A DNA stretch of 32,760 bases from Candidatus Methanomethylophilaceae archaeon (GCA_944320485.1 CALUHQ010000066.1:1-32760); one strand, 5' to 3'. Shown: positions 15,798 through 26,071, counted from the first letter of the stretch. Notes: generated by a model not told the origin, from the sequence alone. Numbers and translations: made by a program.

Positions 15798-17249
15798 TCA
15801 GCAGCCGAGCTCCTTCTCCTTGCGGGCGATGATCTCGTCGATCGCCTTCAGGACGTCGTCGGAGACGGGGTAGAGGGGCGGGTTGGCCAGGGCCTGGGCG
15901 ACGACGTCGTGGGCGATGTCGGCGGTGTCCCTGCGGCCGTCTCTGTCCCATCCACCGTACATCTGACGGTCGAGGATCTTGGTGTGAGAGGGCATGTCCA
16001 CGTTCATCAGGGTGGTCACGTGTCCGAGGAAGTCTCCTCCGGCTCCGATCTCCTTGATAGCATCGTAGGCGATGGTCTCGTCGTCGACCTTGATTCCCTT
16101 CTTCGCGAAGCGGGACATTCCGATGATGTCGTTGTCGATGACGAGCTGCTCCATGGAGAAGGACATTCCCAGCTCCAGCATTCCGGCTCCGTAGATGGAC
16201 GAGGGTCCTGCGAGCAGGGGGAGCATGTTGGTGATGGTCTTCTCGTGACCTGCCTGGGCGTTGGGCCTCTTGGCGTCGGACTAGGAACCTGCTACGATGG
16301 AGGGGATGCCGTAGTACTGGGCGAGGGTGGCGACACCGGCGCCGATCATCGCGATCTCGGGGGATCCAACAGGTGCGGACTCGCTGTAGAAGTCGAAGCA
16401 GGTGGTGGAGCTTCCGTAGATGACAGGGTGACCGGGGAATGCCAGCTGGACCAGGATGATTCCGGACAGGACCTCGGCGTTGTGGGTGACCAGCGTTCCC
16501 GCCAGGTAGATGGGGGAGGACGCGGCTGCCATGGCCATACTGAGGATGTTCACGGGGAATCCGTACTTGGGTCCGGTCAGGGCGGTGGCGCACAGCTCGG
16601 CGTCGAGCTGCAGGGGGCTGGCGGGGCAGCATCCGACGGTGTTGATGGGCTCGCGCTTGGCGCGCTCCTTGTCTCCGCCGTAGCATGCGGCAACCATCTC
16701 GAAGTACTCCTCGAAGAACTCGGAGTCCGAGTCCAGGTCGATGGGCTTCACGGAGTTGACCAGCAGCGCCTTCATCTCCTTCAGGGTGCGGACAGGGTCG
16801 TCGGCGAGATCCATGGCGGAGACGGGGGAGCAGAAGAAGTCGATGTTGTCGCAGTAGTCTGCGACCTTGGCGATGTCGCCCAGGTCCTTCAGGGTGCTCT
16901 CCCTGTCGATGTACTGTCCGTTTCCGGCGTACTCGATGATCTTGGTTCCGATACCGAACGTGTTGTTGTTGACGACGGATCCGTCGGACTTGAACTGGAC
17001 GTTGTGCTTGCCGTCCCTGCTGTAGAGCACGAACTCCTTGGGGACGGTGGACAGCGCCTTCTTCACGACGGACTCGGGGATCTTGACCATCTTGGTCTCG
17101 TCGTCGACCTCGCATCCGTTCTTCTTGAACAGGTCCCTGGCCTCCTGGGAATCCACAAGGATTCCGGGGTCGGCGAGGACTTTCATCGTTGCTTTGTGGA
17201 TCTCCTCGATCTCCTCTTTGGAGAGGATGTTGATTTTCAGATTTTCCAT
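15798..17249 (-). CDS. mttB: Trimethylamine methyltransferase MttB (pyrrolysine-containing)
   Basis: Moves a methyl group from trimethylamine to its corrinoid protein, the first step of methanogenesis from trimethylamine. The gene is interrupted by one in-frame TAG (16281-16283, minus strand) and is otherwise open for 483 residues. The amber codon is residue 323 in VAGS-Pyl-SDAKRPNAQ, the known pyrrolysine site of MttB. Read as stop, the gene would look like a broken pair of frames; that is a misreading. ATG 17249 has AAAGGAGA upstream. It is the last gene of a unit with a permease, a 104-aa protein and a 38-aa membrane protein. The pyl genes needed for decoding are not in the window. Confidence 0.96.
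16281..16283 (-). other. Pyrrolysine (amber) codon of mttB
   Basis: TAG in frame between AGS and SDAK. The flanking protein sequence matches the MttB pyrrolysine site. Confidence 0.95.
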
Positions 17250-17270
17250 TTAGATTTCTCCTTTTGAGTT

Positions 17271-17387
17271 TCAGATTTTCTTGATGTAGTATCTGGCACA
17301 TGCGGCGGCCGCAAGCCAGAAGACGATGACGCATCCGTAGAACACGTACTCAAGACCATCGTTGAACACATAGCTGATTCCAAACAT
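17271..17387 (-). CDS. 38-aa single-pass membrane protein upstream of mttB
   Basis: A short open frame that fits exactly between its neighbours. It has 38 residues, with one membrane helix (EYVFYGCVIVFWLAAAACA, about residues 13-31) and a basic tail (RYYIKKI) that would stay in the cytoplasm. Its start is six bases after the upstream gene's stop and its stop is 21 bases before mttB. The AAAGGAGA site for mttB follows it. I know no family for it. It may assist the permease encoded in the same unit; that is inference from position. Confidence 0.6.
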   Translation of the reverse strand: MFGISYVFNDGLEYVFYGCVIVFWLAAAACARYYIKKI

Positions 17388-17392
17388 CTTGA

Positions 17393-17707
17393 TCACTCCG
17401 TGACGACTGCGTCGATCCTCTCGATTCCGAGCTTGGTGATCTTGTACCTTCCGACGACGACGTTCTCCTGACCGTAGTAGTCAGCGGGGGCGATGTCGTA
17501 GCCGACGTTCACCAGCATACCGTTGATCTCCATCTCCATCATGTAGAAGCGGATGACCCACTTCCACCTGAGGGTGGGCTTCATGCCCTCGGCCTCGAAG
17601 ACCTTGTCCGTGGCCTCGATGGTTCCCATCTCTCCGTTCTTCTTGAACAGGAGGAGAAGCATGCTCTTCGTGGGGATCAGCTTGAGATTGGTTGGCTTCT
17701 TTTCCAT
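17393..17707 (-). CDS. Small winged-helix-like protein in the mttB unit
   Basis: I do not recognise the family. The 104-residue protein looks like a winged helix: an N-terminal helix (TKSMLLLLFKKNG), a polar middle, WKWVIRFYMMEMEINGMLVNVGY, and a C-terminal strand-helix (VVVGRYKITKLGIERIDAVV) similar to the end of PadR-like regulators. Two ATGs compete; the second (17705-17707) lies seven bases from GGAGG, the common spacing here, while the first (17711-17713) nearly touches it. Between the permease and mttB, it could be a local regulator. Confidence 0.65.
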   Translation of the reverse strand: MEKKPTNLKLIPTKSMLLLLFKKNGEMGTIEATDKVFEAEGMKPTLRWKWVIRFYMMEMEINGMLVNVGYDIAPADYYGQENVVVGRYKITKLGIERIDAVVTE

Positions 17708-17719
17708 TTCCATTCCTCC

Positions 17720-18754
17720 TCAGGCCTCGATCTCTCTGACGGAATCCTGCTCCTCATCGGTCTCCCAGTACATGATGAACACACCGATGATGGCGACGAC
17801 GGTACCGACGAGCAGCCACAGGCTGATGCTGTAGTCCTTGAGGAAGACCCACAGGGCGACCAGGGATGCGGGGACGTAGATACCGGAGTTGATGGCCAGA
17901 CCGCGTCCGACACCCATGAGGGGGTATCCCTTGTGCAGCAGGGAGTCCGCGACTCCGAGGGACAGGGCGGTGAACACCAGCATTCCGAAGATCTCGGGGG
18001 TGGTGAAGCAGTCGATGACGATGCCGTAGAATGTGTCGAATCCGACGATGGCTCCGGTGATGGGGAAGATGATGACCATCCAGAGGATGAACTCCCAGAA
18101 GTACCTGACAGGCGTGGTGGCCTCGGTGTCGGCGACATCCAGACCCCTGACGTTGTAACAGGACTCGATACCCCATCCGATGGCGGACAGGATTCCTCCG
18201 ACGTATCCGAGCCAGACTCCGTCCTTGCCCTCGGGGCTCATGATGTTGTTGACCATTGCCTGGGGGTCGAGAACGAGGATACCTCCGACGACCAGGACGA
18301 TGATACCGAGGATCATCTTCTTGGTCAGGATCTCCTTGAAGAGGACCCTGGCGTAGATGGCACCGAAGACGGAACTCAGCAGAGCGATGGCGGCGGCGAA
18401 GTCGGCACCGACGAACGCGGTAGCGAGGGTGGATCCGAACATGGCCATGAGTCCGCCGAAGAAGGCGGAGACGAGGAACCACTTGCTGATGGGCCAGTGG
18501 ACAAGGTTCCTGAAGGCCTCCCTGGGCTTGTTGTTGACACAGGACCAGAGGAGGAAGAGAACGATCGTAAACATGAGGGACTGCATCGACGCGAGAACGA
18601 TGGTCGCCTCGAGGAGGTCGGCGCCTCCATTATACCAGAGCGTACCAAGAGGCTCTATGGACCAAATCGCCTCCTGGGGGACGTAACTGAATCCCCAAAG
18701 GAGAGAAGCGAGAATGATCCAGATGAAGCCCCACTTCACGCGGTTGCTCTTCAT
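17720..18754 (-). CDS. EamA/DMT-family permease, probable methylamine transporter
   Basis: A 344-residue integral membrane protein with about ten hydrophobic helices in two similar halves (early WGFIWIILASLLWGFSYVP; late WLLVGTVVAIIGVFIMYW), as in drug/metabolite transporters. GADFAAAIALLSSVFGAIYA and the following helix with GGILVLDP are typical EamA segments. Its place at the head of the mttB unit suggests uptake of trimethylamine or a related amine; the substrate is not shown by sequence. I chose ATG 18752-18754 (MKSNRVKWGF). The frame stays open to 18922, but its early part overlaps candidate TATA boxes. Confidence 0.82.
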   Translation of the reverse strand: MKSNRVKWGFIWIILASLLWGFSYVPQEAIWSIEPLGTLWYNGGADLLEATIVLASMQSLMFTIVLFLLWSCVNNKPREAFRNLVHWPISKWFLVSAFFGGLMAMFGSTLATAFVGADFAAAIALLSSVFGAIYARVLFKEILTKKMILGIIVLVVGGILVLDPQAMVNNIMSPEGKDGVWLGYVGGILSAIGWGIESCYNVRGLDVADTEATTPVRYFWEFILWMVIIFPITGAIVGFDTFYGIVIDCFTTPEIFGMLVFTALSLGVADSLLHKGYPLMGVGRGLAINSGIYVPASLVALWVFLKDYSISLWLLVGTVVAIIGVFIMYWETDEEQDSVREIEA

Positions 18755-18884
18755 CAATTTTGTTAGCTGCTCCAGATCTGCTATTCTAACACCTTCTGTG
18801 TTGTAGCTTCTGATTCGCGACTGAAAGGCCTGAACTCGCTTTGGGCCCGGTCTCCCATTCACTGAAATTATCATTGTATTTGAC

Positions 18885-18897
18885 ACTATATAATAGT
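18885..18897 (-). promoter_or_regulatory. TATA box candidate for the permease-mttB unit
   Basis: ACTAT-ATA-ATAGT, itself a perfect small inverted repeat, reads TATTATATAG on the minus strand. It would start transcription near 18865, leaving a leader of about 110 bases. Other AT-rich TATA candidates lie at about 18919-18930 and 18970-18990. Confidence 0.4.
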
Positions 18898-18922
18898 ATT
18901 GTAATTGCCCATATTCAACCAT

Positions 18923-19262
18923 ATAAATAGATTTAGTTTGTTCATCCAGGAAATAGGTATTTTTCTGACCTATAATATAAATATATTACTATATGAAACA
19001 TCCAATGGATACATCCAACCAAGGCCATATTATGGATTACTACCCAATTTTGACAACCATTTGTCTAATCAAATACCATGTTAAATCTAACAATGTTGAG
19101 ATTTGTTATGTAAAAAGCCAGGCTCTTGGTGGAGGATGTATTGCCGTAACAGGTCTTTGTCAACATCCAATACAATCGGTTTCCCAAAAACGAAGCGCGA
19201 TGGGCCGAATCTAGGTAACGGGGTTTGAACGAGTTTTGATCGTGTCTGAGAGAGACTCCGCA
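18923..19262. other. AT-rich control region upstream of the permease-mttB unit
   Basis: No supported gene. A 73-codon plus-strand frame here is AT-rich chance coding. The region carries TATA-like runs (18970-18990) and three copies of CATCCAA(T/C) at 18999-19006, 19012-19019 and 19164-19171. The same octamer recurs near the mtbC promoter. The 60 bases before 19263 are the 3' flank of the MarR-like gene. Confidence 0.45.
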
Positions 19263-19961
19263 TCACAGCCTGGCAACCGCCAGAAACTCTGACGCGAGTC
19301 TGCGACCTCGCTCATGCTCGTACTCCTCTCTGCCGAACTTCAACGCATTCGGATCCTCCTCGTCCCAACCCAGACTCAGATAGGTGAAGAACGGGTTGAC
19401 CCACTTGCTGTCGACATATTCCTCGAACCCGGGGTCCACATTGTATAGCATCTTGATTAGCGTATACTTCATATTGTCTATGCTGAACTTCGGGATGCCC
19501 TTGAAGAACCCGTTCATACACTCCTGGGTCTCGGCCATGATCTTGTCGGCGAGCTGCTTGCCCTCGTCTGTGAGGAATATCGAGAACTTCTTGCTCTTGG
19601 GAGTGGGCCTGTTGTCGTATGCCAGACCCTTCTCCTTGAGGACCTTCACAACACGGTTTGTGTTGGCCGCATCGATGTCAAGGAAACTGGAGAGCTCGAC
19701 CAGCGTGAGACCCTCCCTGAGGTTGATGGCGACCAGATATGTTGCATGGACCCCCGTGAGTCCATAATCCCTGACACAGTCCGCCATGACCCTCCTGGTA
19801 ATCAGGCTGAGCCTGTCGAAGAAGATCGGCAAGAAAGAGTCCCAGTACGCATTCTTGGTGTCCTCTGCCCCACGGAGGATTGCCCCGGACGGCATGTACT
19901 CTATTCCATCCTCCTTTATGGGTTTCTCATGGCCCTTCGGTATTACAGGATTCTTCACCAT
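19263..19961 (-). CDS. MarR-like winged-helix regulator
   Basis: 232 residues. The middle reads like a MarR regulator: DRLSLITRRVMADCVRDYGLTGVHATYLVAI (dimer and first helices), LTLVELSSFLDIDAANTNRVVKVLKEKGLAY (helix-turn-helix), then the wing RPTPKSKKFSIFLTDEGKQLADKIM. An N-terminal tail of about 40 residues and a C-terminal segment ending in DEEDPNALKFGREEYEHERGRR go beyond the usual 150 residues. ATG 19959-19961 lies about 25 bp from a TATA-like TTAAAT (19982-19987); a GTG at 19965-19967 is an alternative. Between the mtbB and mttB units, it is a good candidate to control them. Confidence 0.85.
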   Translation of the reverse strand: MVKNPVIPKGHEKPIKEDGIEYMPSGAILRGAEDTKNAYWDSFLPIFFDRLSLITRRVMADCVRDYGLTGVHATYLVAINLREGLTLVELSSFLDIDAANTNRVVKVLKEKGLAYDNRPTPKSKKFSIFLTDEGKQLADKIMAETQECMNGFFKGIPKFSIDNMKYTLIKMLYNVDPGFEEYVDSKWVNPFFTYLSLGWDEEDPNALKFGREEYEHERGRRLASEFLAVARL

Positions 19962-19988
19962 GGACACTCACTTCGAACTGGATTTAAC

Positions 19989-20144
19989 ATGATGTTTGAG
20001 TTAAAGAAATTAACTGAGTTGGATGAATTGTTAAGCCAGATGTATGCTATTTTTTGTAAGGAACTGGAGCCAACCGTCCAACCGTTGAATGTCCGATGCA
20101 CACAGAAGTGCCAGCACAATAGGATTTGCAAAACAGATGATTGA
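19989..20144 (+). CDS. Possible 51-aa cysteine-containing small protein
   Basis: An open frame starting MMFELKKLTELDELLSQM, a leucine-rich helix, and ending with three spaced cysteines (CTQKCQHNRIC). It occupies AT-rich sequence not used by other genes, divergent from the MarR-like gene and overlapping that gene's promoter. I see no clear promoter or ribosome binding site for it. It may be real or chance. Confidence 0.3.
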   Translation: MMFELKKLTELDELLSQMYAIFCKELEPTVQPLNVRCTQKCQHNRICKTDD

Positions 20145-20220
20145 CGGGAGGGAATGATATTTCGATCCACCCTGCGGACGCCGGATGGATCGGGAGGTTT
20201 CCAGAAGACGCTTAACCGCA

Positions 20221-20610
20221 TCAGCTGTACAGGAATGCGATGGCAGCGAGGGCGATGCCGAGGATGATCAGCACTATGCCTATCGTGCTCTTGTTCTTGT
20301 TGTGACGCCTGAGATGGACCTCGTTGGGATCCTTCGTGTTGTAGATGATCTCCCTGGTGTCACCGACGTTGTATGCGGGATGGTCACGAGAAACCGAACC
20401 TCTGGCCGTGTACTTCGTGCCGTCGACCTCGTACTCGTAGATGGGGACGTATGCGGTGTACTGGGTGTTGTCCTCGGGTGCGGTCCTCTGACTGACCTCC
20501 ACCTCGATGACGTGCGCGATGACCTTCTTGAAGGACGAGCCCTGGATGACGCTCCTGATTATGACGGCCCCTATGAAGACCAGCATGATTACCGCGAGAA
20601 TCTGCGTCAT
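20221..20610 (-). CDS. DUF3592 membrane protein
   Basis: A 129-residue protein with a membrane helix at each end (ILAVIMLVFIGAVIIRSV and IGIVLIILGIALAAIAFLYS) and a beta-rich middle domain of the DUF3592 type: YVPIYEYEVDGTKYTARGS, VGDTREIIYNTKDPNEVHL. The domain's function is not established. Start at ATG 20608-20610 or, three codons earlier, 20617-20619; neither has a strong ribosome binding site. It sits between the MarR-like gene and the structured 3' region of mtbB. A role in methylamine use is not shown. Confidence 0.8.
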   Translation of the reverse strand: MTQILAVIMLVFIGAVIIRSVIQGSSFKKVIAHVIEVEVSQRTAPEDNTQYTAYVPIYEYEVDGTKYTARGSVSRDHPAYNVGDTREIIYNTKDPNEVHLRRHNKNKSTIGIVLIILGIALAAIAFLYS

Positions 20611-20656
20611 TGACTGCATGTTACCACTTGACCGAAAACGTTTCTAGGATATGTGT

Positions 20657-20727
20657 CCCACGGAGGAAAGGTGGGAGGGGCGTCCCCCTCCCTTGGAGGA
20701 AAATGGAGGTTCACTTCCCTCCGTGGG
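20657..20727 (-). terminator. Nested hairpins downstream of mtbB
   Basis: Outer 10-bp inverted repeat CCCACGGAGG/CCTCCGTGGG (20657-20666 and 20718-20727) enclosing an inner 8-bp hairpin GGGAGGGG/CCCCTCCC (20673-20680 and 20685-20692). It begins ten bases after the mtbB stop. It could form a terminator or a stable 3' end. Confidence 0.5.
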
Positions 20728-20736
20728 TTCCAGACA

Positions 20737-22146
20737 TCAGTTGATACCGAGCTGCTGGCGGATGACCTCGCAGCTGTTGATCTTGATGTCCAGGACTTTC
20801 TCGATGTTCATCTTCGCGACGATTCCCCTGGGGGCGCCGGGCATTCCGGTGACCAGACCGAGCTTCTGGAGCTCCCTGGCCTCCCTCATGACGGTGACAT
20901 CGGCGAGGTCCTCGACGGTCAGTCCCAGCTTCTTGGCGACATAGGCCTTGGCGTCGTTGATCTTCATGCCCTTGGAGAACTCCATCCTGGCGACGAGGTC
21001 ACCGGCGGTCCTCATTCCACCCATTCCGGAGGTCACGTAGTGGGGGATGGACATTCCAGCGGGGTCACCCGCTCCGACCTAAATACCGTCGACGTGGGCC
21101 AGCTCGACGAGAGCCTTGTTGGCCCTGGACAGGATGTCGATCGGGGGGCACTCGCACATGGGGACTCCACCGACTCCCATTCCCTGGTTGACGTGCACGG
21201 GGATGTGGGCGTGCTTGACGCAGTCCTTGACGATGGTCACGGCACGGGCGATGTTCCAGGCGCTGGATTTGCTGGTGTTGGTGTTGACGACGGCTCCGAA
21301 GGAGTTGGCGCCGACCATCTCGGCCAGCTCGACCTGCTGGTTGGGGTAGATTCCCGCGAGGGGCTTGCCGTTGTACTCGAGCTCTCCGTGGATTCCCAGG
21401 ACGTTCTCGGAGGACATTCCCATGTTGATGTACACGTCGGGGTACTGCTTCCTGAGCTCCGCGATTCCGATGAGGGATCCGTACAGGTCGGCGTCTCCGG
21501 CGGAACCGATGGTGTCGAAGTTGTATCCCTCGGCGCCGTGCTTCATGAGGGCGGTGCTGACGTACACGATGTCGTCGGCCATCTGCTTGGCGGCGTTCTC
21601 GGCTGCCTCGCGGGCCTCGTCGATCTTGAACTCCCTCATCAGGTCCGCGGGGTTGCCGTGGGGTCCGTCGGGGGCGTAGTACAGACCGAGGTTGGTCATG
21701 CTGCCGTAGAAGTACGGGATGGTCATCAGCATGTTGATCTCCTCCAGGGCCTGGATCTCGTTGGCCAGGAGGGGCTTGACGGCCTTGATGCTGTAGTCGG
21801 TGGTGGCCAGCTCCAGGGAGTCCATGACCATGGACCTCTCGTAGATGAGGGACGCCTCGAGCCTGCCCATGTCCACACCGTTTCCGCAGTTACCGTTGTC
21901 GGTGTACATCTCCTGGATGCAGGCGTCCTCGGTGAAGACGACCTCGTTTCCGGGGAGGATTCCGACGGTCCTGTGGGGGTCGCACATGATCTCGGTCAGG
22001 GCCTCGATCTCGTCCGCGGTCATCGCGGGGACCTCTGCCGCATCCGCAGCGTCGGCGGTTCCGGCCTCGATGTCGGCGATGATCTGCTCTTTGGAGGTGT
22101 AGTACCTGCTGCTGTCACCCATCCTGCTCAGAATGTTGTCTACCAT
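20737..22146 (-). CDS. mtbB: Dimethylamine methyltransferase MtbB (pyrrolysine-containing)
   Basis: Transfers a methyl group from dimethylamine to MtbC. 469 residues read through one in-frame TAG at 21079-21081 (minus strand), which is residue 356 in [17 protein letters not shown]; Methanosarcina MtbB1 has pyrrolysine at the same number as I recall. The N-terminal part ([20 protein letters not shown]) and the part after the amber codon ([20 protein letters not shown]) both match MtbB, so this is one gene. ATG 22146 follows GAGGTG and lies ten bases past the mtbC stop. A 6-bp hairpin starts five bases after the amber codon. Confidence 0.96.
21058..21073 (-). promoter_or_regulatory. Hairpin just 3' of the mtbB amber codon
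   Basis: AGCGGG-TGAC-CCCGCT, a perfect 6-bp GC stem, starting five bases after TAG on the coding strand. It resembles in position the element called PYLIS in Methanosarcina mtmB. Its effect on readthrough is unproven, and it also encodes conserved protein sequence. Confidence 0.4.
21079..21081 (-). other. Pyrrolysine (amber) codon of mtbB
   Basis: TAG in frame between DGI and VGAGDP, the MtbB pyrrolysine site. Confidence 0.95.
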
Positions 22147-22156
22147 TGGTCACACC

Positions 22157-22795
22157 TCAGAAAGCGATGGCCTTGGCCTTGTTGGTCGTCTCGGAAGCGG
22201 ACTCTCCGTAGATGTCGGCTCCGATCTTGTCGCAGTAAGCCTGGGTGACGGGTGCTCCGCCGACCATCATGGTGACGTTGTCGCGGATGCCCTCGTTCTT
22301 GCAGATGTCGATGATGTCCTTCATGACGGTCATGGTGGTGGTCATGAGGGCGGACATTCCACAGAAGGTGCAGCCTCCCTTGATCTCGTCGATGAACTGG
22401 GGGGTGGGGACGTCACGTCCGAGGTCGTGGACATCGAATCCGGCGCACTGCAGCATGGTGGAGCAGATGGACTTTCCGATGTCGTGGACATCTCCCTCGA
22501 CGGTTCCCATGACGACGGAGACCTTCTTGTCGTTGCCCTCGTCTTTGGCCATCAGGGGCTCGAGGACGGTCATCGCCTTCTTCATTCCGTTGGCGGCAGA
22601 GAGAACATGGGGCAGGAACAGCTTTCCCCTCTCGAACAGGGTTCCGACCTGGGTCATCCCGTCTCCCATGGCGTTGATGATGTCGTTGGGGCTCATCTTC
22701 GCCTCGAGGGCCTTGTTCACAGCGGCTTCGATCTCCGGCACTTTGCAGGATACCATCGCATCGTTGAGAGCTTTCGTTTCTGTTTCGAATGCCAA
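22157..22795 (-). CDS. mtbC: Dimethylamine corrinoid protein MtbC
   Basis: Corrinoid protein that takes the methyl group from MtbB. 212 residues: a helical cap (about 1-88) and a B12 domain with the cobalt ligand His104 in EGDVHDIGKSI, then SALMTTTM and GGAPVTQAYCDKIGAD. The start is TTG (22793-22795): GGAGG lies seven bases before it and no ATG fits. First gene of mtbC-mtbB, with a TATA box at 22855-22862. It differs from the MttC-like protein (DVHDIGKS versus DIHSIGKD), so the two corrinoid proteins probably serve different methyltransferases. Confidence 0.95.
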   Translation of the reverse strand: MAFETETKALNDAMVSCKVPEIEAAVNKALEAKMSPNDIINAMGDGMTQVGTLFERGKLFLPHVLSAANGMKKAMTVLEPLMAKDEGNDKKVSVVMGTVEGDVHDIGKSICSTMLQCAGFDVHDLGRDVPTPQFIDEIKGGCTFCGMSALMTTTMTVMKDIIDICKNEGIRDNVTMMVGGAPVTQAYCDKIGADIYGESASETTNKAKAIAF

Positions 22796-22854
22796 TATTT
22801 TGCCTCCTTTTACCGGCCATTCCTGGCCTCTAATAGTGAGTAGCCATCCAACGG

Positions 22855-22862
22855 TATTTAAA
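22855..22862 (-). promoter_or_regulatory. TATA box for mtbC-mtbB
   Basis: TTTAAATA on the minus strand, followed directly by GTTGGATG (the CATCCAAC octamer read on the other strand). Predicted start near 22830, with a leader of about 35 bases containing GGAGG. Confidence 0.55.
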
Positions 22863-23261
22863 TTATTGTATTTTACATCCTGTTACAGACCCCAAAAAGA
22901 ATGTTAAAAACATTAAAAATTAAAAAATCAACAATGTTAAACACGTTTTTTCGTATGATTTGGTCTGATCGGTGCAGGAAAACGGCGGTCGCGGATCCGC
23001 CGGAAAACGCCGGCATTCTGCGGCATTCGTAGCCTATGTCCGATTGCAACCTCTGTTTATTCATTGTTTTTGATTATTTTCTATACAATTAATCACAATA
23101 TCGATATTTTCATTGGAAGAATGTCTTAGATTGTAAAATACCGTTGTACATTGGATGGGATTCGTTTTCTGTTGGATGTATGGGTGGTTATTCACATCAT
23201 CCTGTCTCCCGCACCCGTTCTGATGGCCCGATCCGGGGCCATTTCGGGCCAAAATAGATAT

Positions 23262-23270
23262 CTTTTTATA
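23262..23270 (+). promoter_or_regulatory. TATA box for the regulator-cdc48-hsp20 unit
   Basis: CTTTTTATA, about 60 bp before the ATG at 23326. Predicted start near 23293, inside the palindrome at 23289-23317. Confidence 0.5.
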
Positions 23271-23288
23271 GAAGTTCCGACATATACG

Positions 23289-23317
23289 TTGGTAGTGAAC
23301 TCAAGGTTAACAACCAA
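23289..23317 (+). promoter_or_regulatory. Heat-shock-regulator-like operator palindrome
   Basis: TTGGTAGTGAAC and GTTAACAACCAA separated by five bases; 10 of 12 positions pair. The core GAAC-N5-GTTA has the layout of the Archaeoglobus HSR1 site (CTAAC-N5-GTTAG as I remember it). It overlaps the predicted transcription start and ends eight bases before the regulator's ATG, which would suit autorepression. Confidence 0.55.
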
Positions 23318-23325
23318 GGGATAAC

Positions 23326-25979
<2,654 letters not shown>

Positions 25980-26005
25980 GTCCCTCCCGTCCCAAACCAT
26001 TTAGC

Positions 26006-26053
26006 ATGAACATGGAAGAAGAAAGAACCAGAGAACTGGAAGACAGGGAATAA
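26006..26053 (+). CDS. Possible 15-codon leader peptide before hsp20
   Basis: ATG AAC ATG then a run of charged codons (MNMEEERTRELEDRE) and TAA, in the gap between cdc48 and hsp20, ending 18 bases before the hsp20 start. No ribosome binding site is seen, and it may be chance. Confidence 0.2.
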   Translation: MNMEEERTRELEDRE

Positions 26054-26071
26054 CGACAAGGAGGAATGACT

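Larger units (their letters stand above)
22796..23325. other. Long divergent control region between mtbC and the Cdc48 operon
   Basis: No supported gene in 530 bases, which are mostly AT-rich. It contains the mtbC promoter, CATCCAAC at 22845-22852 and its reverse complements at 23150-23157 and 23171-23178, a 12-bp palindrome AATATCGATATT (23097-23108), a GC-rich hairpin cluster (22984-23014), and the TATA box and operator of the Cdc48 unit (23262-23317). Confidence 0.5.

Noticed and set aside
16226..16283. Reading mttB as a pseudogene with a nonsense codon
   Set aside because: The amber codon is exactly at the pyrrolysine site, and both sides match MttB without a gap.
15757..17334. Very long arginine-rich frame on the minus strand over mttB
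   Set aside because: It is the shifted frame of a GC-rich gene; the MttB frame, with its amber codon, is clearly the coding one.
18993..19214. 73-codon plus-strand frame in the AT-rich control region
   Set aside because: No promoter or ribosome binding site and no recognisable fold; it covers repeated CATCCAA elements, so it is probably chance coding.
19200..19262. Possible tRNA around a GTTTGAA-like stretch
   Set aside because: No acceptor or anticodon stem can be formed around it.
22873..23252. Two short minus-strand frames in the mtbC upstream region
   Set aside because: They lie in AT-rich regulatory DNA, cross the hairpin cluster and palindromes, and have no ribosome binding site.
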